A stretch of 58,782 bases of DNA from Proteobacteria bacterium SG_bin9. Its GTDB lineage: Bacteria; Pseudomonadota; Alphaproteobacteria; Rhizobiales; Xanthobacteraceae. Location: NCBI GenBank assembly GCA_002083525.1, contig LWDM01000006.1, forward strand, positions 1 to 58,782, read 5' to 3'. The position numbers and the translations under genes were made by a program. Below the pieces are notes generated by a model. It worked only from the letters and a program-made list of their open reading frames with translations. It made no database searches and was not told the origin of the DNA. The first letter of the stretch is position 1; each line of letters begins with the position of its first letter. This document shows positions 1 through 8,801 of this stretch, piece by piece.

Positions 1-2092
1 GGATCGTCACCGGCAGCCCGGCCATGATGCGGAAGAGCTCGACGAAATCCTGCCGCTGGAAGGGCAGCAGCCGGGCCAGCGCCTCGCGGCGGCCGCGCTC
101 GGTCTCGCTCATGATCATCTGCCGCACGGCGCCGATGCGCTCGGCGTCGAAGAACATGTGCTCGGTGCGGCAGAGCCCGATGCCCTGCGCGCCGAACTTC
201 ACCGCCAGCCGCGCGTCGGCCGGCGTGTCGGCATTGGCGCGCACGCCGAGCGATCGCACCTTGTCGGCCCAGCCCATCAGCGTGCCGAACTCGCCGGACA
301 ACTCCGGCTCGATCATCGGCATCCGGCCGACCAGCACCTGGCCGGTGCCGCCGTCGATGGTGATGATGTCGCCCGCCTTGAACGTGCGATTGCCGACGGT
401 CATGGTGCCGCGGCCGTAATCGACGCGCACCGCGCCGCAGCCGGAGACGCAGGGCTTGCCCATGCCGCGCGCGACCACGGCCGCGTGCGAGGTCATGCCG
501 CCGCGGGTGGTGAGGATGCCCTCGGCCGCGTGCATGCCGTGAATGTCTTCCGGACTCGTCTCGACGCGCACCAGAATGACCTTGCGGCCGTCGTTCTTGA
601 GTTTGGCGGCTTCGTCCGACGAGAACACGATCTCACCCGACGCCGCGCCCGGCGATGCCGGCAGGCCCGTCGCGATCACGTCGCGCTTGGCGTCCGGATC
701 GATGGTTGGATGCAACAGCTGATCGAGCGAGGCCGGATCGATGCGCGCCACCGCATCCTTCTTCGAGATCAGGCCCTCGTTCGCAAGCTCGACGGCGATG
801 CGCAGCGCAGCTTTCGCCGTGCGCTTGCCGTTGCGGGTCTGCAGCATCCACAGCTTGCCTTCCTCGACCGTGAACTCGAGGTCCTGCATGTCGCGGTAAT
901 GCCGCTCGAGCAGCGTGTAGATGCGCGTCAGCTCCTTGAAGGCTTCCGGCATCGCCGCTTCCATCGACGGCTTGTCGGAGCCGGACTCCTGCCGCGCGGC
1001 CTCAGTGATGTCCTGCGGCGTGCGGATGCCGGCGACGACGTCCTCGCCCTGCGCGTTGATCAGGAATTCGCCGTAGAGCTGCTTGGCGCCGGTCGACGGG
1101 TTGCGCGTGAAGGCGACGCCGGTCGCCGACGTCTCACCCATGTTGCCGAACACCATCGCCTGGATGTTGACGGCAGTGCCCCACGATTCCGGAATGTCGT
1201 GCAGCTTGCGATAGGTGACCGCGCGCGCGTTCATCCACGATGAGAACACGGCGCCGATCGCGCCCCACAGCTGCGCATGCGGATCCTGCGGGAAGTCCTC
1301 GCCGGTCTCGCGGCGGAGCGCGTCCTTGTACTTGCCGACGATCTCGACCCAGTCGTCCGCGCTCAGATCGGTGTCGAGCGAGTAGCCCTGCACGTCCTTG
1401 TAGGTGTCGAGGATTTCCTCGAAGTGATGGTGATCGAAGCCGAGCACCACATCCGAGTACATGGTGATGAAGCGGCGGTAGCTGTCGTAGGCGAAGCGCT
1501 TGTCGCCCGCGAGTTCGGCCAGCGCCTCAACCGTCTTGTCGTTGAGGCCGAGATTGAGGACGGTGTCCATCATGCCCGGCATCGACGCGCGCGCGCCGGA
1601 GCGCACGGACACGAGCAGCGGGTTCTTCGCGTCGCCGAAGGTCTTGCCGGCGATCTTGCCGATGTGAGCGAGCGCGGCTTCGACCTGCGCCTTCAGCTCC
1701 TTCGGATAGGACTTGCTGTTGTCCTGAAAGTAATTGCAGACCGAGGTCGGGATGGTGAAGCCCGGAGGCACCGGCAAACCAAGATTGGCCATCTCGGCGA
1801 GGTTCGCGCCCTTGCCGCCAAGCAGATCGCGCATGTTGGTCGCGCCTTCGGCACGGCCGTCGCCGAACGTATAGACCAGCTTGCCAGCCTTCGCGGTCGG
1901 AGCTTTGGAAGCCGGAGCCTTCGGCGCGGCTTTCGCAACAACCTTGGCGGGCGCCTTGGCCGGAGCGGGCTTGGCCGCGCTCTTGGTCACGGATTTGCGT
2001 GCTGGAGCAGTCTTCACGGGCTTGCGCGCAGCAGGCTTCGCTTTCGCGGATTTCGACTTTGCAGGCTTGGTCTTAGCTGAGGATTTAGCCAT
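1..2092 (-). CDS. ppdK: Pyruvate, phosphate dikinase (3' end outside window)
   Basis: Interconverts pyruvate, ATP and phosphate with PEP, AMP and pyrophosphate in the cytoplasm. About 697 residues are present. From roughly residue 71 (KLVYTFGDG) the family's normal start is seen, followed by the ATP-grasp region. The swivelling phosphohistidine motif GGMTSHAAVVAR lies near positions 470-515, and the PEP-binding domain begins (GIGLCRTEHMFFD) before the window edge cuts it. The protein normally runs to about 890 residues, so roughly 200 are missing. The ATG at 2092 precedes a 70-residue extension made almost only of Ala, Lys, Pro, Ser, Thr and Val, with about 18 Lys and no acidic residue. It resembles a histone H1-like tail and is not part of the canonical enzyme. 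Confidence 0.95.
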   Translation of the reverse strand, partial: MAKSSAKTKPAKSKSAKAKPAARKPVKTAPARKSVTKSAAKPAPAKAPAKVVAKAAPKAPASKAPTAKAGKLVYTFGDGRAEGATNMRDLLGGKGANLAEMANLGLPVPPGFTIPTSVCNYFQDNSKSYPKELKAQVEAALAHIGKIAGKTFGDAKNPLLVSVRSGARASMPGMMDTVLNLGLNDKTVEALAELAGDKRFAYDSYRRFITMYSDVVLGFDHHHFEEILDTYKDVQGYSLDTDLSADDWVEIVGKYKDALRRETGEDFPQDPHAQLWGAIGAVFSSWMNARAVTYRKLHDIPESWGTAVNIQAMVFGNMGETSATGVAFTRNPSTGAKQLYGEFLINAQGEDVVAGIRTPQDITEAARQESGSDKPSMEAAMPEAFKELTRIYTLLERHYRDMQDLEFTVEEGKLWMLQTRNGKRTAKAALRIAVELANEGLISKKDAVARIDPASLDQLLHPTIDPDAKRDVIATGLPASPGAASGEIVFSSDEAAKLKNDGRKVILVRVETSPEDIHGMHAAEGILTTRGGMTSHAAVVARGMGKPCVSGCGAVRVDYGRGTMTVGNRTFKAGDIITIDGGTGQVLVGRMPMIEPELSGEFGTLMGWADKVRSLGVRANADTPADARLAVKFGAQGIGLCRTEHMFFDAERIGAVRQMIMSETERGRREALARLLPFQRQDFVELFRIMAGLPVTI

Positions 2093-2209
2093 GGCTTCCA
2101 GGGACTCGCGAGGGGGAAAGGCTGGCCGGGTTACACCACGGATAAGCGCCTTTGCGCAAGCCGCGCAAAGGCTAGAGCCATGTCAAAAATTGCGTCGGGG
2201 ACGCTGATT

Positions 2210-2353
2210 TTACTTGATGATTTCAAGCCCGACGATGCCGACGAAGATCAGGTAGATGGCGACGATGTAGTTCAGCAAGCGCGGCACGATCAGAATGAGG
2301 ATGCCCGCGATGAGGGCGACGACAGGCTGAATGTGGGCGACGGCAATGCTCAT
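2210..2353 (-). CDS. Small membrane protein, DUF3096 family
   Basis: A 47-residue protein that is almost entirely hydrophobic: two segments separated by a Pro-Arg turn (IVPRLLNY). It ends in GLEIIK. This matches the DUF3096 pattern of tiny inner-membrane proteins of unknown function. The start at 2353 was chosen because GGGGAGA lies 6-12 bases upstream, and because the longer frame to 2677 is arginine-rich shadow sequence. It is a single gene between ppdK and a divergent DUF1236 gene. Function unknown; the family assignment is from memory of the pattern. Confidence 0.75.
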   Translation of the reverse strand: MSIAVAHIQPVVALIAGILILIVPRLLNYIVAIYLIFVGIVGLEIIK

Positions 2354-2570
2354 AATGTTCTCCCCGGTGAGCAAACGATGCGCGAAACCTAACAGACCAA
2401 TGCGACGATGACTGCGGGCTGAACATCCGGTTCCACAGCGCTGCAAAATCGCCGCAATGAAATCACGTGCAAGGCGGAACGCTCGGCATCGCCGCGCATT
2501 GGCTTGCCGGATCGGCCCCCGCTTCGCAGGCCGGCCTCTTTTCCATGAAATGTGCGCACAGGAGATGAGC

Positions 2571-2939
2571 ATGCAGAAGCCCACCAAATTCATCGCGCTC
2601 GCGGTGCTGACGGGTGCGCTCGCCGCGCCGCTGGCGGCGCAGGCACAAACCACCATCATCGAGGATCGCGGCGGCACCGTCGGCCTCGCGCCGTCCGCCG
2701 AATACGTGATCAGCGAGACCGAACGTCCGGCGTTCCGTGAGTATGTGGTGCGCGAACGCGTGCCGTCATACGCAGTCGGCGTGCCGGTCGCGCGCGGCAG
2801 CGTGCTGCCGGAAACCGGTGTGACCTATTACGAGGTGCCGCAGCAGTATGGCGCGACCACCTATCGCTACACGGTGGTCAACGATCGTACCGTGCTGGTC
2901 GATCCGCGCTCGCGCCGGATCATGCAAGTTATCGATTAA
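2571..2939 (+). CDS. DUF1236 domain secreted protein
   Basis: A 122-residue protein with an N-terminal Sec signal peptide (hydrophobic core LAVLTGALAAPLAAQAQ, likely cleavage after AQA). It ends in the DUF1236 signature: a Tyr-rich segment (VTYYEVP) followed by YRYTVVNDRTVLVDP and a C-terminal basic stretch ending QVID. DUF1236 proteins are small periplasmic proteins common in Bradyrhizobiaceae; the function is unknown. The ATG at 2571 has GGAG 6 bases upstream. The ATG at 2565 would overlap that ribosome site and is less likely. A strong terminator follows 50 bases after the stop, so it appears monocistronic. Confidence 0.8.
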   Translation: MQKPTKFIALAVLTGALAAPLAAQAQTTIIEDRGGTVGLAPSAEYVISETERPAFREYVVRERVPSYAVGVPVARGSVLPETGVTYYEVPQQYGATTYRYTVVNDRTVLVDPRSRRIMQVID

Positions 2940-2988
2940 AGACGCGATCGACTAACGCCTGGCAACGAAGATCGATATCCAGCAACTG

Positions 2989-3016
2989 CCCCGCACATCC
3001 GTGCGGGGCTTTTTTC
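2989..3016 (+). terminator. Rho-independent terminator of the DUF1236 gene
   Basis: Perfect 8-bp stem CCCCGCAC / GTGCGGGG with an ATCC loop, followed by CTTTTTTC. It lies between the convergent DUF1236 gene and glyS. The T-tract is on the plus strand only. Confidence 0.9.
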
Positions 3017-3021
3017 TGCCG

Positions 3022-5097
3022 TCAGTCCTGGATCTTGGAGAAATCGGCGACCGCACGCGTGGCGGCGCGGATTTCATTGAGCAGCTTCAGGCGATTTTCG
3101 CGCACCGCCTTGTCGTCGTCGTTGACCTTCACCTTGTCGAAGAAAGCATCGACCGCGGGGCGCAGCTTCGCCATCGCGCTCATGGCACCGGCGAAATCTT
3201 CCGTGGCGACGGCCGCCCCCGCGTTCGTCTTCACCTGTGCAATGGCAGCGGCGAGTGTTTTCTCTTCGTCGAGCTTGTAGAGCGCCGGATCGGGCGCGCC
3301 GTCGAAGGTACGTTTGTCCTTTTTCTCCTCAATGGAGAGGATGTTGCTGGCCCGCTTGGTGCCAGCGAGCAGGTTCTTGCCGTCGTCGGTGTCGAGGAAT
3401 TTGCCGAGCGCCTCGACGCGGCGCACGACCATCAACAGATCGTCCTGACCGCCGAGCGCGAACACAGCGTCGACGAGATCGTGCCGGGCGCCCTGATCGC
3501 GGAGTTGGACCTTCAGGCGATCAGCGAAGAACGAGAGCAGATCGCTGCCGCCGTCGAACGTACGCGCCTTCGCAAACGACGCGAGCAGCGGCATGCGGAT
3601 CTTGTTGTCGGCGACAAGCCTGATCACGCCAAGCGCCGCGCGGCGCAGCGCGAACGGGTCCTTCGAGCCGGTCGGCTTCTCGTCGATGGCCCAGAAGCCG
3701 GTGAGAATGTCGAGCTTATCGGCGAGCGCCACCGTCACTGCCACCGGATCGGTCGGCACGCGGTCGCCGGGGCCGAGCGGCTTGTAGTGATCCTCGATGG
3801 CTGTCGCGACAGACTTATCCTCGCCCTGCGCTTCCGCGTAGTAGCGGCCCATCAGGCCCTGCACTTCCGGAAACTCGCCGACGACTTCCGTCTGCAGGTC
3901 CGCCTTCGCTAGCTTTGCGGCGCGCTTCACCTTGGCGACGTCGGCGCCAACCAGCGGCGCCAGTTCGGCGGCAAGCTTTTCGATACGCGCGATGCGCGCG
4001 GCCTGCGTGCCGAGCTTCTCGTGGAACACGATCTGCTCGAACTTCGGCAGACGATCTTCCAGCTTGGTCTTGAGATCGGTTTCGTAGAAAAACTTCGCGT
4101 CCGACAGACGCGCGCGGATGACGCGCTCGTTGCCGGCGACGATGGCCTTGCCGCCGTCGGTCGCCTCGATGTTGGAAATCAGAATGAAGCGGTTGGCGAG
4201 CTTGCCTGTCTTCGGGTCGCGCACCACGAAGCACTTCTGGTTGTTGCGGATGGTGGCGCGGATCACCTCGCCCGGAATTTTCAGGAAGGCTTCGTCGAAC
4301 GAGCCCATCAGCACCACGGGCCACTCGACAAGGCCCGCGACCTCATCGAGCAGCGCCTGATCCTCGACAAGTTCGAAGCCCTGCGCGAACGCCGCCTGCT
4401 TGGCGTCGGCAAGGATGATGTCCTTGCGCCGCTGCGGATCGAGCACGACCTTCGCGTCTTCCAACTTCAACACGTAGTCGTCGAACCGGCGCACGCTGAA
4501 ATCGGCGGGGCTAAGGAAGCGATGGCCGCGCGTGACGTTGCCGGGCACGAGCCCGTCGACGTCGAACTTGACGATCTCCGGCTCCTCGGTCTCCGGACCG
4601 AAGGTGGCGATGATCGAGTGCAGCGGCCGCACCCATGAGAGCGCGCCCGGCTTCTTCGAGCGCTCGCCCCAGCGCATCGACTTCGGCCAGGGGAATGTGC
4701 GCACGATCACCGGCAGCATCTCCGCAATCACCGTGATCGCGTCGCGGCCCGGCTTCTCGATCAGCGCCACATAGAAGTCGCCCTTCTTCGGGTCCTTCTG
4801 CAGCGTCGCCTCGTCGAGCGACTTCAGACCCGCCGCTTTCAGGAAGCCCTGCACGGCCGCATCGGGCGCGCCGACCTTTGGGCCCTTGCGTTCTTCCTTG
4901 AGATCCGGCTGGCGCGCGGGAATGCCATGCACGGTCAGCGCCAGGCGGCGCGGCGTCACGAACGCCTTCGCGCCCTCATAGACGAGGCCCTCGGCGACCA
5001 GCTTGTCGGTGACCATGCGGCGCAGGTCTTCCGCCGCCTTCGCCTGCATGCGCGCGGGGATTTCCTCGGAAAACAGTTCAAGCAGAAGATCGGGCAT
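3022..5097 (-). CDS. glyS: Glycine--tRNA ligase beta subunit
   Basis: Beta chain of the tetrameric (alpha2beta2) bacterial glycyl-tRNA synthetase. It carries tRNA recognition and cooperates with GlyQ to charge tRNA-Gly. The 691-residue product starts with the hallmark MPDLLLELFSEEIPARM and is the usual length for the family. The middle shows the tRNA_synt_2f region (PLHSIIATFG, RGHRFL), and the C-terminus is a DALR-like anticodon domain ending VADFSKIQD. The ATG at 5097 matches the conserved N-terminus; a GTG at 5103 would add two residues. glyS is separated from the glyQ operon (6696-7628) by an oppositely oriented ceramidase-like gene, which is unusual because glyQ and glyS are normally adjacent. 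Confidence 0.96.
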   Translation of the reverse strand: MPDLLLELFSEEIPARMQAKAAEDLRRMVTDKLVAEGLVYEGAKAFVTPRRLALTVHGIPARQPDLKEERKGPKVGAPDAAVQGFLKAAGLKSLDEATLQKDPKKGDFYVALIEKPGRDAITVIAEMLPVIVRTFPWPKSMRWGERSKKPGALSWVRPLHSIIATFGPETEEPEIVKFDVDGLVPGNVTRGHRFLSPADFSVRRFDDYVLKLEDAKVVLDPQRRKDIILADAKQAAFAQGFELVEDQALLDEVAGLVEWPVVLMGSFDEAFLKIPGEVIRATIRNNQKCFVVRDPKTGKLANRFILISNIEATDGGKAIVAGNERVIRARLSDAKFFYETDLKTKLEDRLPKFEQIVFHEKLGTQAARIARIEKLAAELAPLVGADVAKVKRAAKLAKADLQTEVVGEFPEVQGLMGRYYAEAQGEDKSVATAIEDHYKPLGPGDRVPTDPVAVTVALADKLDILTGFWAIDEKPTGSKDPFALRRAALGVIRLVADNKIRMPLLASFAKARTFDGGSDLLSFFADRLKVQLRDQGARHDLVDAVFALGGQDDLLMVVRRVEALGKFLDTDDGKNLLAGTKRASNILSIEEKKDKRTFDGAPDPALYKLDEEKTLAAAIAQVKTNAGAAVATEDFAGAMSAMAKLRPAVDAFFDKVKVNDDDKAVRENRLKLLNEIRAATRAVADFSKIQD

Positions 5098-5257
5098 GGA
5101 CACGAGTCGCGGGGGTTTTCGAGACGCAAGGGGGTATCAAGCCCCGCGCCGCTTGTCACCCGTGTCATGACGCCCGGATAGGTTTCATCCCGGCCGCCTG
5201 CTCGCAAATGCCGGCGGACGATGCTACCAAGCCCTGCCTTCCAGCCGAGCAACCGCC

Positions 5258-5929
5258 ATGGCCTTCAGCGATCCCATCGACATCTACTGTGAGCGGCTCG
5301 GACCGGCGTTCTGGGCCGAGCCTGCCAATGCGCTGACGAACGCGGCCTTTCTCGTCGCCGCCGCGGCCGCCTGGATGCTGGCGACGCCGGATGCGAAGCG
5401 CGATCCGCTGGTGCGCACGCTGATCGCGGTGCTGGCGCTGATCGGGTTCGGCAGCTTCGCCTTCCACACGCTGGCGACACGCGGCGCGGTGCTGCTCGAC
5501 GTGATCCCGATCGCGATCTTCATCCACCTCTATTTCTACGCGGGACTGCGCCGCTTCCTGTCGCTGCCGGTGCTGACATCGATCGTGGCGACCATCGTGT
5601 TCTTCGTCGCCGGCCTGGCGATCGGTCAGGCCGGACAGGGCAAGCTCAACGGTTCGATCAGCTACGCGCCGGCGGTGATCGGACTGCTGATCATGGCAGC
5701 AGCGACGTATTTCTCGAGCAGCGCCGCAGCGAAACACGCGCGCGCTGTGCCGCGGCTGCTCGGCATCGGCTTCGTGTTTCTGGTGTCGCTGACGTTTCGC
5801 ACCATCGACGACGCGGTGTGCAGCGCGTGGCCGCTCGGCACGCACTTCCTCTGGCACGTGCTGAATGCACTGGTGCTGTATCTTCTGGTGCGGCTGCTCT
5901 GCGACACCACCGACGCCGCGCGCGCCTGA
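5258..5929 (+). CDS. Ceramidase-like integral membrane protein (CREST superfamily)
   Basis: A 223-residue polytopic membrane protein with about seven hydrophobic segments. Features of the alkaline ceramidase/CREST hydrolase family are visible: an N-terminal DIYCER acidic segment, ALTNAAF in the first helix, SFAFHT (His) near residue 70 and GTHFLWHVLNA with the HxxxH pair near residue 205. These His and Asp residues are the zinc ligands in the family. The substrate in bacteria is unclear; alphaproteobacteria that make sphingolipids or ornithine lipids may use it for lipid amide hydrolysis (inference). It reads against its neighbours, inserted between glyS and the glyQ operon, 3 bases from the convergent unknown gene. 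Confidence 0.8.
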   Translation: MAFSDPIDIYCERLGPAFWAEPANALTNAAFLVAAAAAWMLATPDAKRDPLVRTLIAVLALIGFGSFAFHTLATRGAVLLDVIPIAIFIHLYFYAGLRRFLSLPVLTSIVATIVFFVAGLAIGQAGQGKLNGSISYAPAVIGLLIMAAATYFSSSAAAKHARAVPRLLGIGFVFLVSLTFRTIDDAVCSAWPLGTHFLWHVLNALVLYLLVRLLCDTTDAARA

Positions 5930-5932
5930 ACG

Positions 5933-6325
5933 TCAATCGCCGGAGCGCATCTGGCGGATGCCGTCCTGATAGATCGAGATCAGGTCGCGCACGCCGATGG
6001 TGAAAATCCCCGCGCCTTCCTTCGCATTCGCTTCCAGCCAGTTGTTGCGCAGGGTCTCGAAGTTGCGCGGCGGCGGGTGAAAACCGATGAGATCGATCAG
6101 GCACTCGTCAAGAAATTCCGGCGCCATCGGCGCGTGCTCGATGTCGATAATGTCGGTCGATCCGGGCGCAACGCCATCGACCGGCACGTTGATGACGCTG
6201 ATGGAGACGACAAGACCGAATTGCGGGATGTCATCGAGGCTGCCGATGATGACCTTCGAATCCGGCAATGGCGCATCGGCAAACGTCCAGACCTGTCCGA
6301 CCTGATAGCGCTCGGCGGCGCTCAC
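5933..6325 (-). CDS. Conserved hypothetical protein, last gene of the glyQ operon
   Basis: No family is recognised. The predicted 130-residue cytoplasmic protein has no signal or membrane segment. It is rich in hydrophobic beta-like stretches (DDIPQFGLVVSISVINVP) and ends with an alpha-helical half (FETLRNNWLEANAKEGAG). The GTG at 6325 was chosen because it forms a GTGA overlap with the stop of the upstream VOC gene, the same junction used between glyQ and that gene. A longer GTG start at 6352 would overlap by 31 bases. The coupling suggests co-translation with glyQ, but gives no clear functional clue. Confidence 0.7.
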   Translation of the reverse strand: MSAAERYQVGQVWTFADAPLPDSKVIIGSLDDIPQFGLVVSISVINVPVDGVAPGSTDIIDIEHAPMAPEFLDECLIDLIGFHPPPRNFETLRNNWLEANAKEGAGIFTIGVRDLISIYQDGIRQMRSGD

Positions 6326-6699
6326 GCCGCGCTTCCGGCTTTTGGCGGGCACTGCAGCTCCACCACCACGCCTTCCGGCCCCGAGACGAAAATCTGGCGC
6401 ACGTCGCTGCCAGGCAGATTGCGTTCCTCGAACGTGAGGCCGGCCTTCGTCAGCGCCGCCTTGCGCTCCTCGTAGTCGAAACCCAGAAACGCGAAATGAT
6501 CGGTGTGGCCCTCGCCGCGCGGCATCAGGTTTCGGCGCGGTCCGGTGTGCACCACCGCCTGATCGCCGAGATAGAGCCAGTAGCCATGCCAGGCGAACGG
6601 CGGCCGCGGCCCGACGCGCAGGCCGACCGCTGTAATCAGAAAATCACGCAAGGCATCCTGGTCGTCGACGCGGATGTTGACGTGATCGAGCCGGATCAC
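6322..6699 (-). CDS. VOC family (glyoxalase/bleomycin-resistance fold) protein
   Basis: A 125-residue single-domain protein of the vicinal oxygen chelate superfamily. It opens with the typical strand RLDHVNIRV, where the His is a candidate metal ligand. It continues with HGYWLYLGDQAVVH, a second candidate ligand at HTDHFAFLGFD, and closes with the typical C-terminal strand FVSGPEGVVVELQCP, whose Glu is the usual third ligand. Such enzymes include glyoxalases, dioxygenases and resistance proteins; the substrate here is unknown. The GTG start at 6699 overlaps the glyQ stop as GTGA, indicating translational coupling. Confidence 0.85.
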   Translation of the reverse strand: MIRLDHVNIRVDDQDALRDFLITAVGLRVGPRPPFAWHGYWLYLGDQAVVHTGPRRNLMPRGEGHTDHFAFLGFDYEERKAALTKAGLTFEERNLPGSDVRQIFVSGPEGVVVELQCPPKAGSAA

Positions 6700-7628
6700 G
6701 CGCCACCGGCCTCGGTATGCACCCACGCCTCGCCGCAGGCTTTGGCGAGTTCGCGCACGCGCAGGATGTAGCTCTGCCGCTCGGTGACCGAGATCACGCC
6801 GCGCGCATCGAGCAGGTTGAAAACGTGACTCGCCTTGATGCACTGGTCGTAGGCCGGCAGCGCCATCAGATGCTCCTTGCGATTGCTGCCGTCTTTCCAG
6901 CCCGCGTCGAGATACTTGCGGCAGGCGGCTTCCGCCATCTTGAACTGTTCGAACAGCATCGCGGTGTCCGAGTGTTCGAAGTTGTGGCGCGAGTATTCCT
7001 GCTCGGCCTGCAGGAAGACGTCGCCGTACGTCACCTTCTCGGCGCCCTCGCGGCCGTTGAAGTTAAGATCGTAGACGCGATCGACGCCCTGCACGTACAT
7101 CGCAAGGCGCTCGAGACCGTAGGTGAGTTCGCCGGCGACCGGCGAACACTCGACGCCCGCGACCTGCTGGAAGTAGGTGAACTGCGAGACTTCCATGCCG
7201 TCGCACCAGCACTCCCAGCCGAGACCCCACGCGCCAAGCGTCGGGCTCTCCCAGTCGTCCTCGACAAAGCGGATGTCGTGCAGCTTCGAGTCGACGCCGA
7301 TGGCCGCAAGCGACTTCAGATACAGCTCCTGCAAATCCGGCGGCGACGGCTTCAGGATCACCTGAAACTGATAGTAGTGCTGCAAGCGGTTCGGATTCTC
7401 GCCATAGCGTCCGTCTTTGGGACGGCGCGATGGCTGCACGTAAGCTGCGTTCCACGTCTTCGGGCCGAGCGCGCGCAATGTCGTCGCCGGATGGAACGTT
7501 CCCGCGCCGACTTCCATGTCGTAGGGCTGCAGGATCACGCAACCGTAATCCGCCCAGTAGCGCTGCAACGTCAGGATGAGGCCCTGGAAGGAGCGTTCCG
7601 GACGCATGTGTTCGGGAAGAGATTCCAT
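6696..7628 (-). CDS. glyQ: Glycine--tRNA ligase alpha subunit
   Basis: Catalytic chain of the alpha2beta2 glycyl-tRNA synthetase, which activates glycine and works with GlyS. The 310-residue product has the class II synthetase core with the conserved start SFQGLILTLQRYWADYGC and the segment FHPATTLRALGP. Further conserved parts are YVQPSRRPKDGRYGENPNR, LQHYYQFQVILKP and GWECWCDGMEVSQFTYFQ. The length is normal for the family. It heads an operon with a VOC protein and an unknown protein, each joined by a GTGA overlap. Confidence 0.97.
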   Translation of the reverse strand: MESLPEHMRPERSFQGLILTLQRYWADYGCVILQPYDMEVGAGTFHPATTLRALGPKTWNAAYVQPSRRPKDGRYGENPNRLQHYYQFQVILKPSPPDLQELYLKSLAAIGVDSKLHDIRFVEDDWESPTLGAWGLGWECWCDGMEVSQFTYFQQVAGVECSPVAGELTYGLERLAMYVQGVDRVYDLNFNGREGAEKVTYGDVFLQAEQEYSRHNFEHSDTAMLFEQFKMAEAACRKYLDAGWKDGSNRKEHLMALPAYDQCIKASHVFNLLDARGVISVTERQSYILRVRELAKACGEAWVHTEAGGA

Positions 7629-7831
7629 GATCGCTTTAAGGATTCGCTGACCTAACCGAGAGTGCGCGGACCGTATCGGTGTGGAAAGCGGGAATCAAGC
7701 CGCGGAGGCGGAAACTGACCGCCGGGTTCGGGCGTAAACACACACGGCGACATCTCCGCGGCTGTCGATACAGCCCGGCCCCCGCGCCCTCTTCCACCCG
7801 TGAAGCCAACACTAACGAAAGGCCGCTCGTC

Positions 7832-7978
7832 ATGATGATCGAGACGATCGCAACCTGCTTTGTCGCTGTGGGACTGACCGCACTCGCCGCCGTGCCCTAC
7901 GTGTTCGCACAGCGCGAGGAGAAGCGCGCGCGAGGTCATCGTGAATCGAACGTGAATAGCTCGAAGGAAATCCAGTAA
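7832..7978 (+). CDS. Predicted 48-residue single-span membrane protein
   Basis: Short reading frame starting MMIETIATCF, with one hydrophobic helix (residues 3-26) followed by a highly charged cytoplasmic tail rich in Arg, Glu and Lys. GAAAGG lies about 12 bases upstream of the ATG. Codon use is like that of neighbouring genes. No family recognised. It is the first of a group of very small membrane proteins between glyQ and the S49 peptidase. Confidence 0.5.
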   Translation: MMIETIATCFVAVGLTALAAVPYVFAQREEKRARGHRESNVNSSKEIQ

Positions 7979-8155
7979 CGCTCTCCTAACCGCTACGGCA
8001 GAGCGATGGCCTTTCCTTGCGCTTTGTTAGGACATGCCGGCGCATAGTGCTCACGCGCCAGAACGAAGAACCGGAAACACCGGCACGCGCCTCGCCGTCC
8101 GTACACGCTCCAGAAGAAGCGTGGCGAATGGGGAGACATATTGGGGGCTCAAACA

Positions 8156-8242
8156 ATGATCGTTGCTGAAATCATCGGCGCGGTTCTGATCACGCTGTCG
8201 CTGCTTGCGATGGTGGAATCCGATACGCGCAGAATCCGCTAA
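8156..8242 (+). CDS. Predicted 28-residue membrane microprotein
   Basis: ATG at 8156 opens a 28-residue frame whose residues 2-20 form one hydrophobic helix (IVAEIIGAVLITLSLLAM), followed by an Arg-rich end (SDTRRIR). The upstream ribosome site is weak (GGGGG about 10 bases away). Too short for a homology call by eye. The clean helix plus basic tail, and the neighbouring microproteins, are the only support. Confidence 0.4.
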   Translation: MIVAEIIGAVLITLSLLAMVESDTRRIR

Positions 8243-8363
8243 CGACGCACTCGGTTTGCGTGCGCGCACGCCCACGCAAAAGCCTGAATAACCTCCAGGC
8301 TTGCTTAGCCATCCGTCAAGGCATGCCCGCCGTGACGGATGGCGCAAGCGTTTTCACATTCTG

Positions 8364-8536
8364 CGTCATTCCGGGGCGCGCGTAGCGCGAGCCCGGAATC
8401 CATATCCCCTGTGTTGGTTATTGATCACTGAAGCCATCCGCCTCGCATCTGCTGCGGCGTATGGATTCCGGGCTCGCTCGCCATAGCGCGTCGAAGACGC
8501 GCGTGAACGCGCTTATGGCTCGCGCCCGGAATGACG
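8364..8536. repeat. Interspersed inverted-repeat element, CGTCATTCCGG type
   Basis: Bounded by CGTCATTCCGG and its inverse CCGGAATGACG. Inside is a second inverted pair, GAGCCCGGAATCCATA / TATGGATTCCGGGCTC, giving two imperfect hairpins facing each other. The right module holds a further GCGCGTC-GAA-GACGCGC hairpin. The sequence type is a familiar intergenic repeat of Bradyrhizobiaceae genomes (established knowledge). It fills most of the 304-base gap 8243-8546 and no gene is seen there. Confidence 0.75.
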
Positions 8537-8546
8537 GCAAAAATTG

Positions 8547-8741
8547 TCAGCTCGGGCGATAGGCGCCGGTGACGGGGTCACGCCGGAGCGTCGGGATTTT
8601 TTCGCGCGCGACCGTCTCGGAGAGATGCGCCTGGCGCGCAGCCTCGAGTTCGTCATTGACGCGGCGTGCGGTTTTCATCGCCCAGCGCACGAGCGCGAAC
8701 GCGCCGATCGCACCGCCGACAACCGCCAGAAAAGGTGGCAT
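8547..8741 (-). CDS. Small membrane-anchored conserved protein
   Basis: A 64-residue protein with an N-terminal hydrophobic anchor (PPFLAVVGGAIGAFALVRW) followed by a charged helical region. It ends in the motif TLRRDPVTGAYRPS, a pattern seen in small conserved proteins of Rhizobiales. No function is known. AGGAGCT-like sequence 4-10 bases upstream supports the ATG at 8741. It lies 60 bases downstream of the S49 peptidase gene, in the same orientation, and may be cotranscribed. Confidence 0.7.
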   Translation of the reverse strand: MPPFLAVVGGAIGAFALVRWAMKTARRVNDELEAARQAHLSETVAREKIPTLRRDPVTGAYRPS

Positions 8742-8801
8742 GGAAAGCTCCTCGCTCTACCTTTAATCAGATACGGGCCGGAAACGTTCCGGTTTGCAGC
8801 A

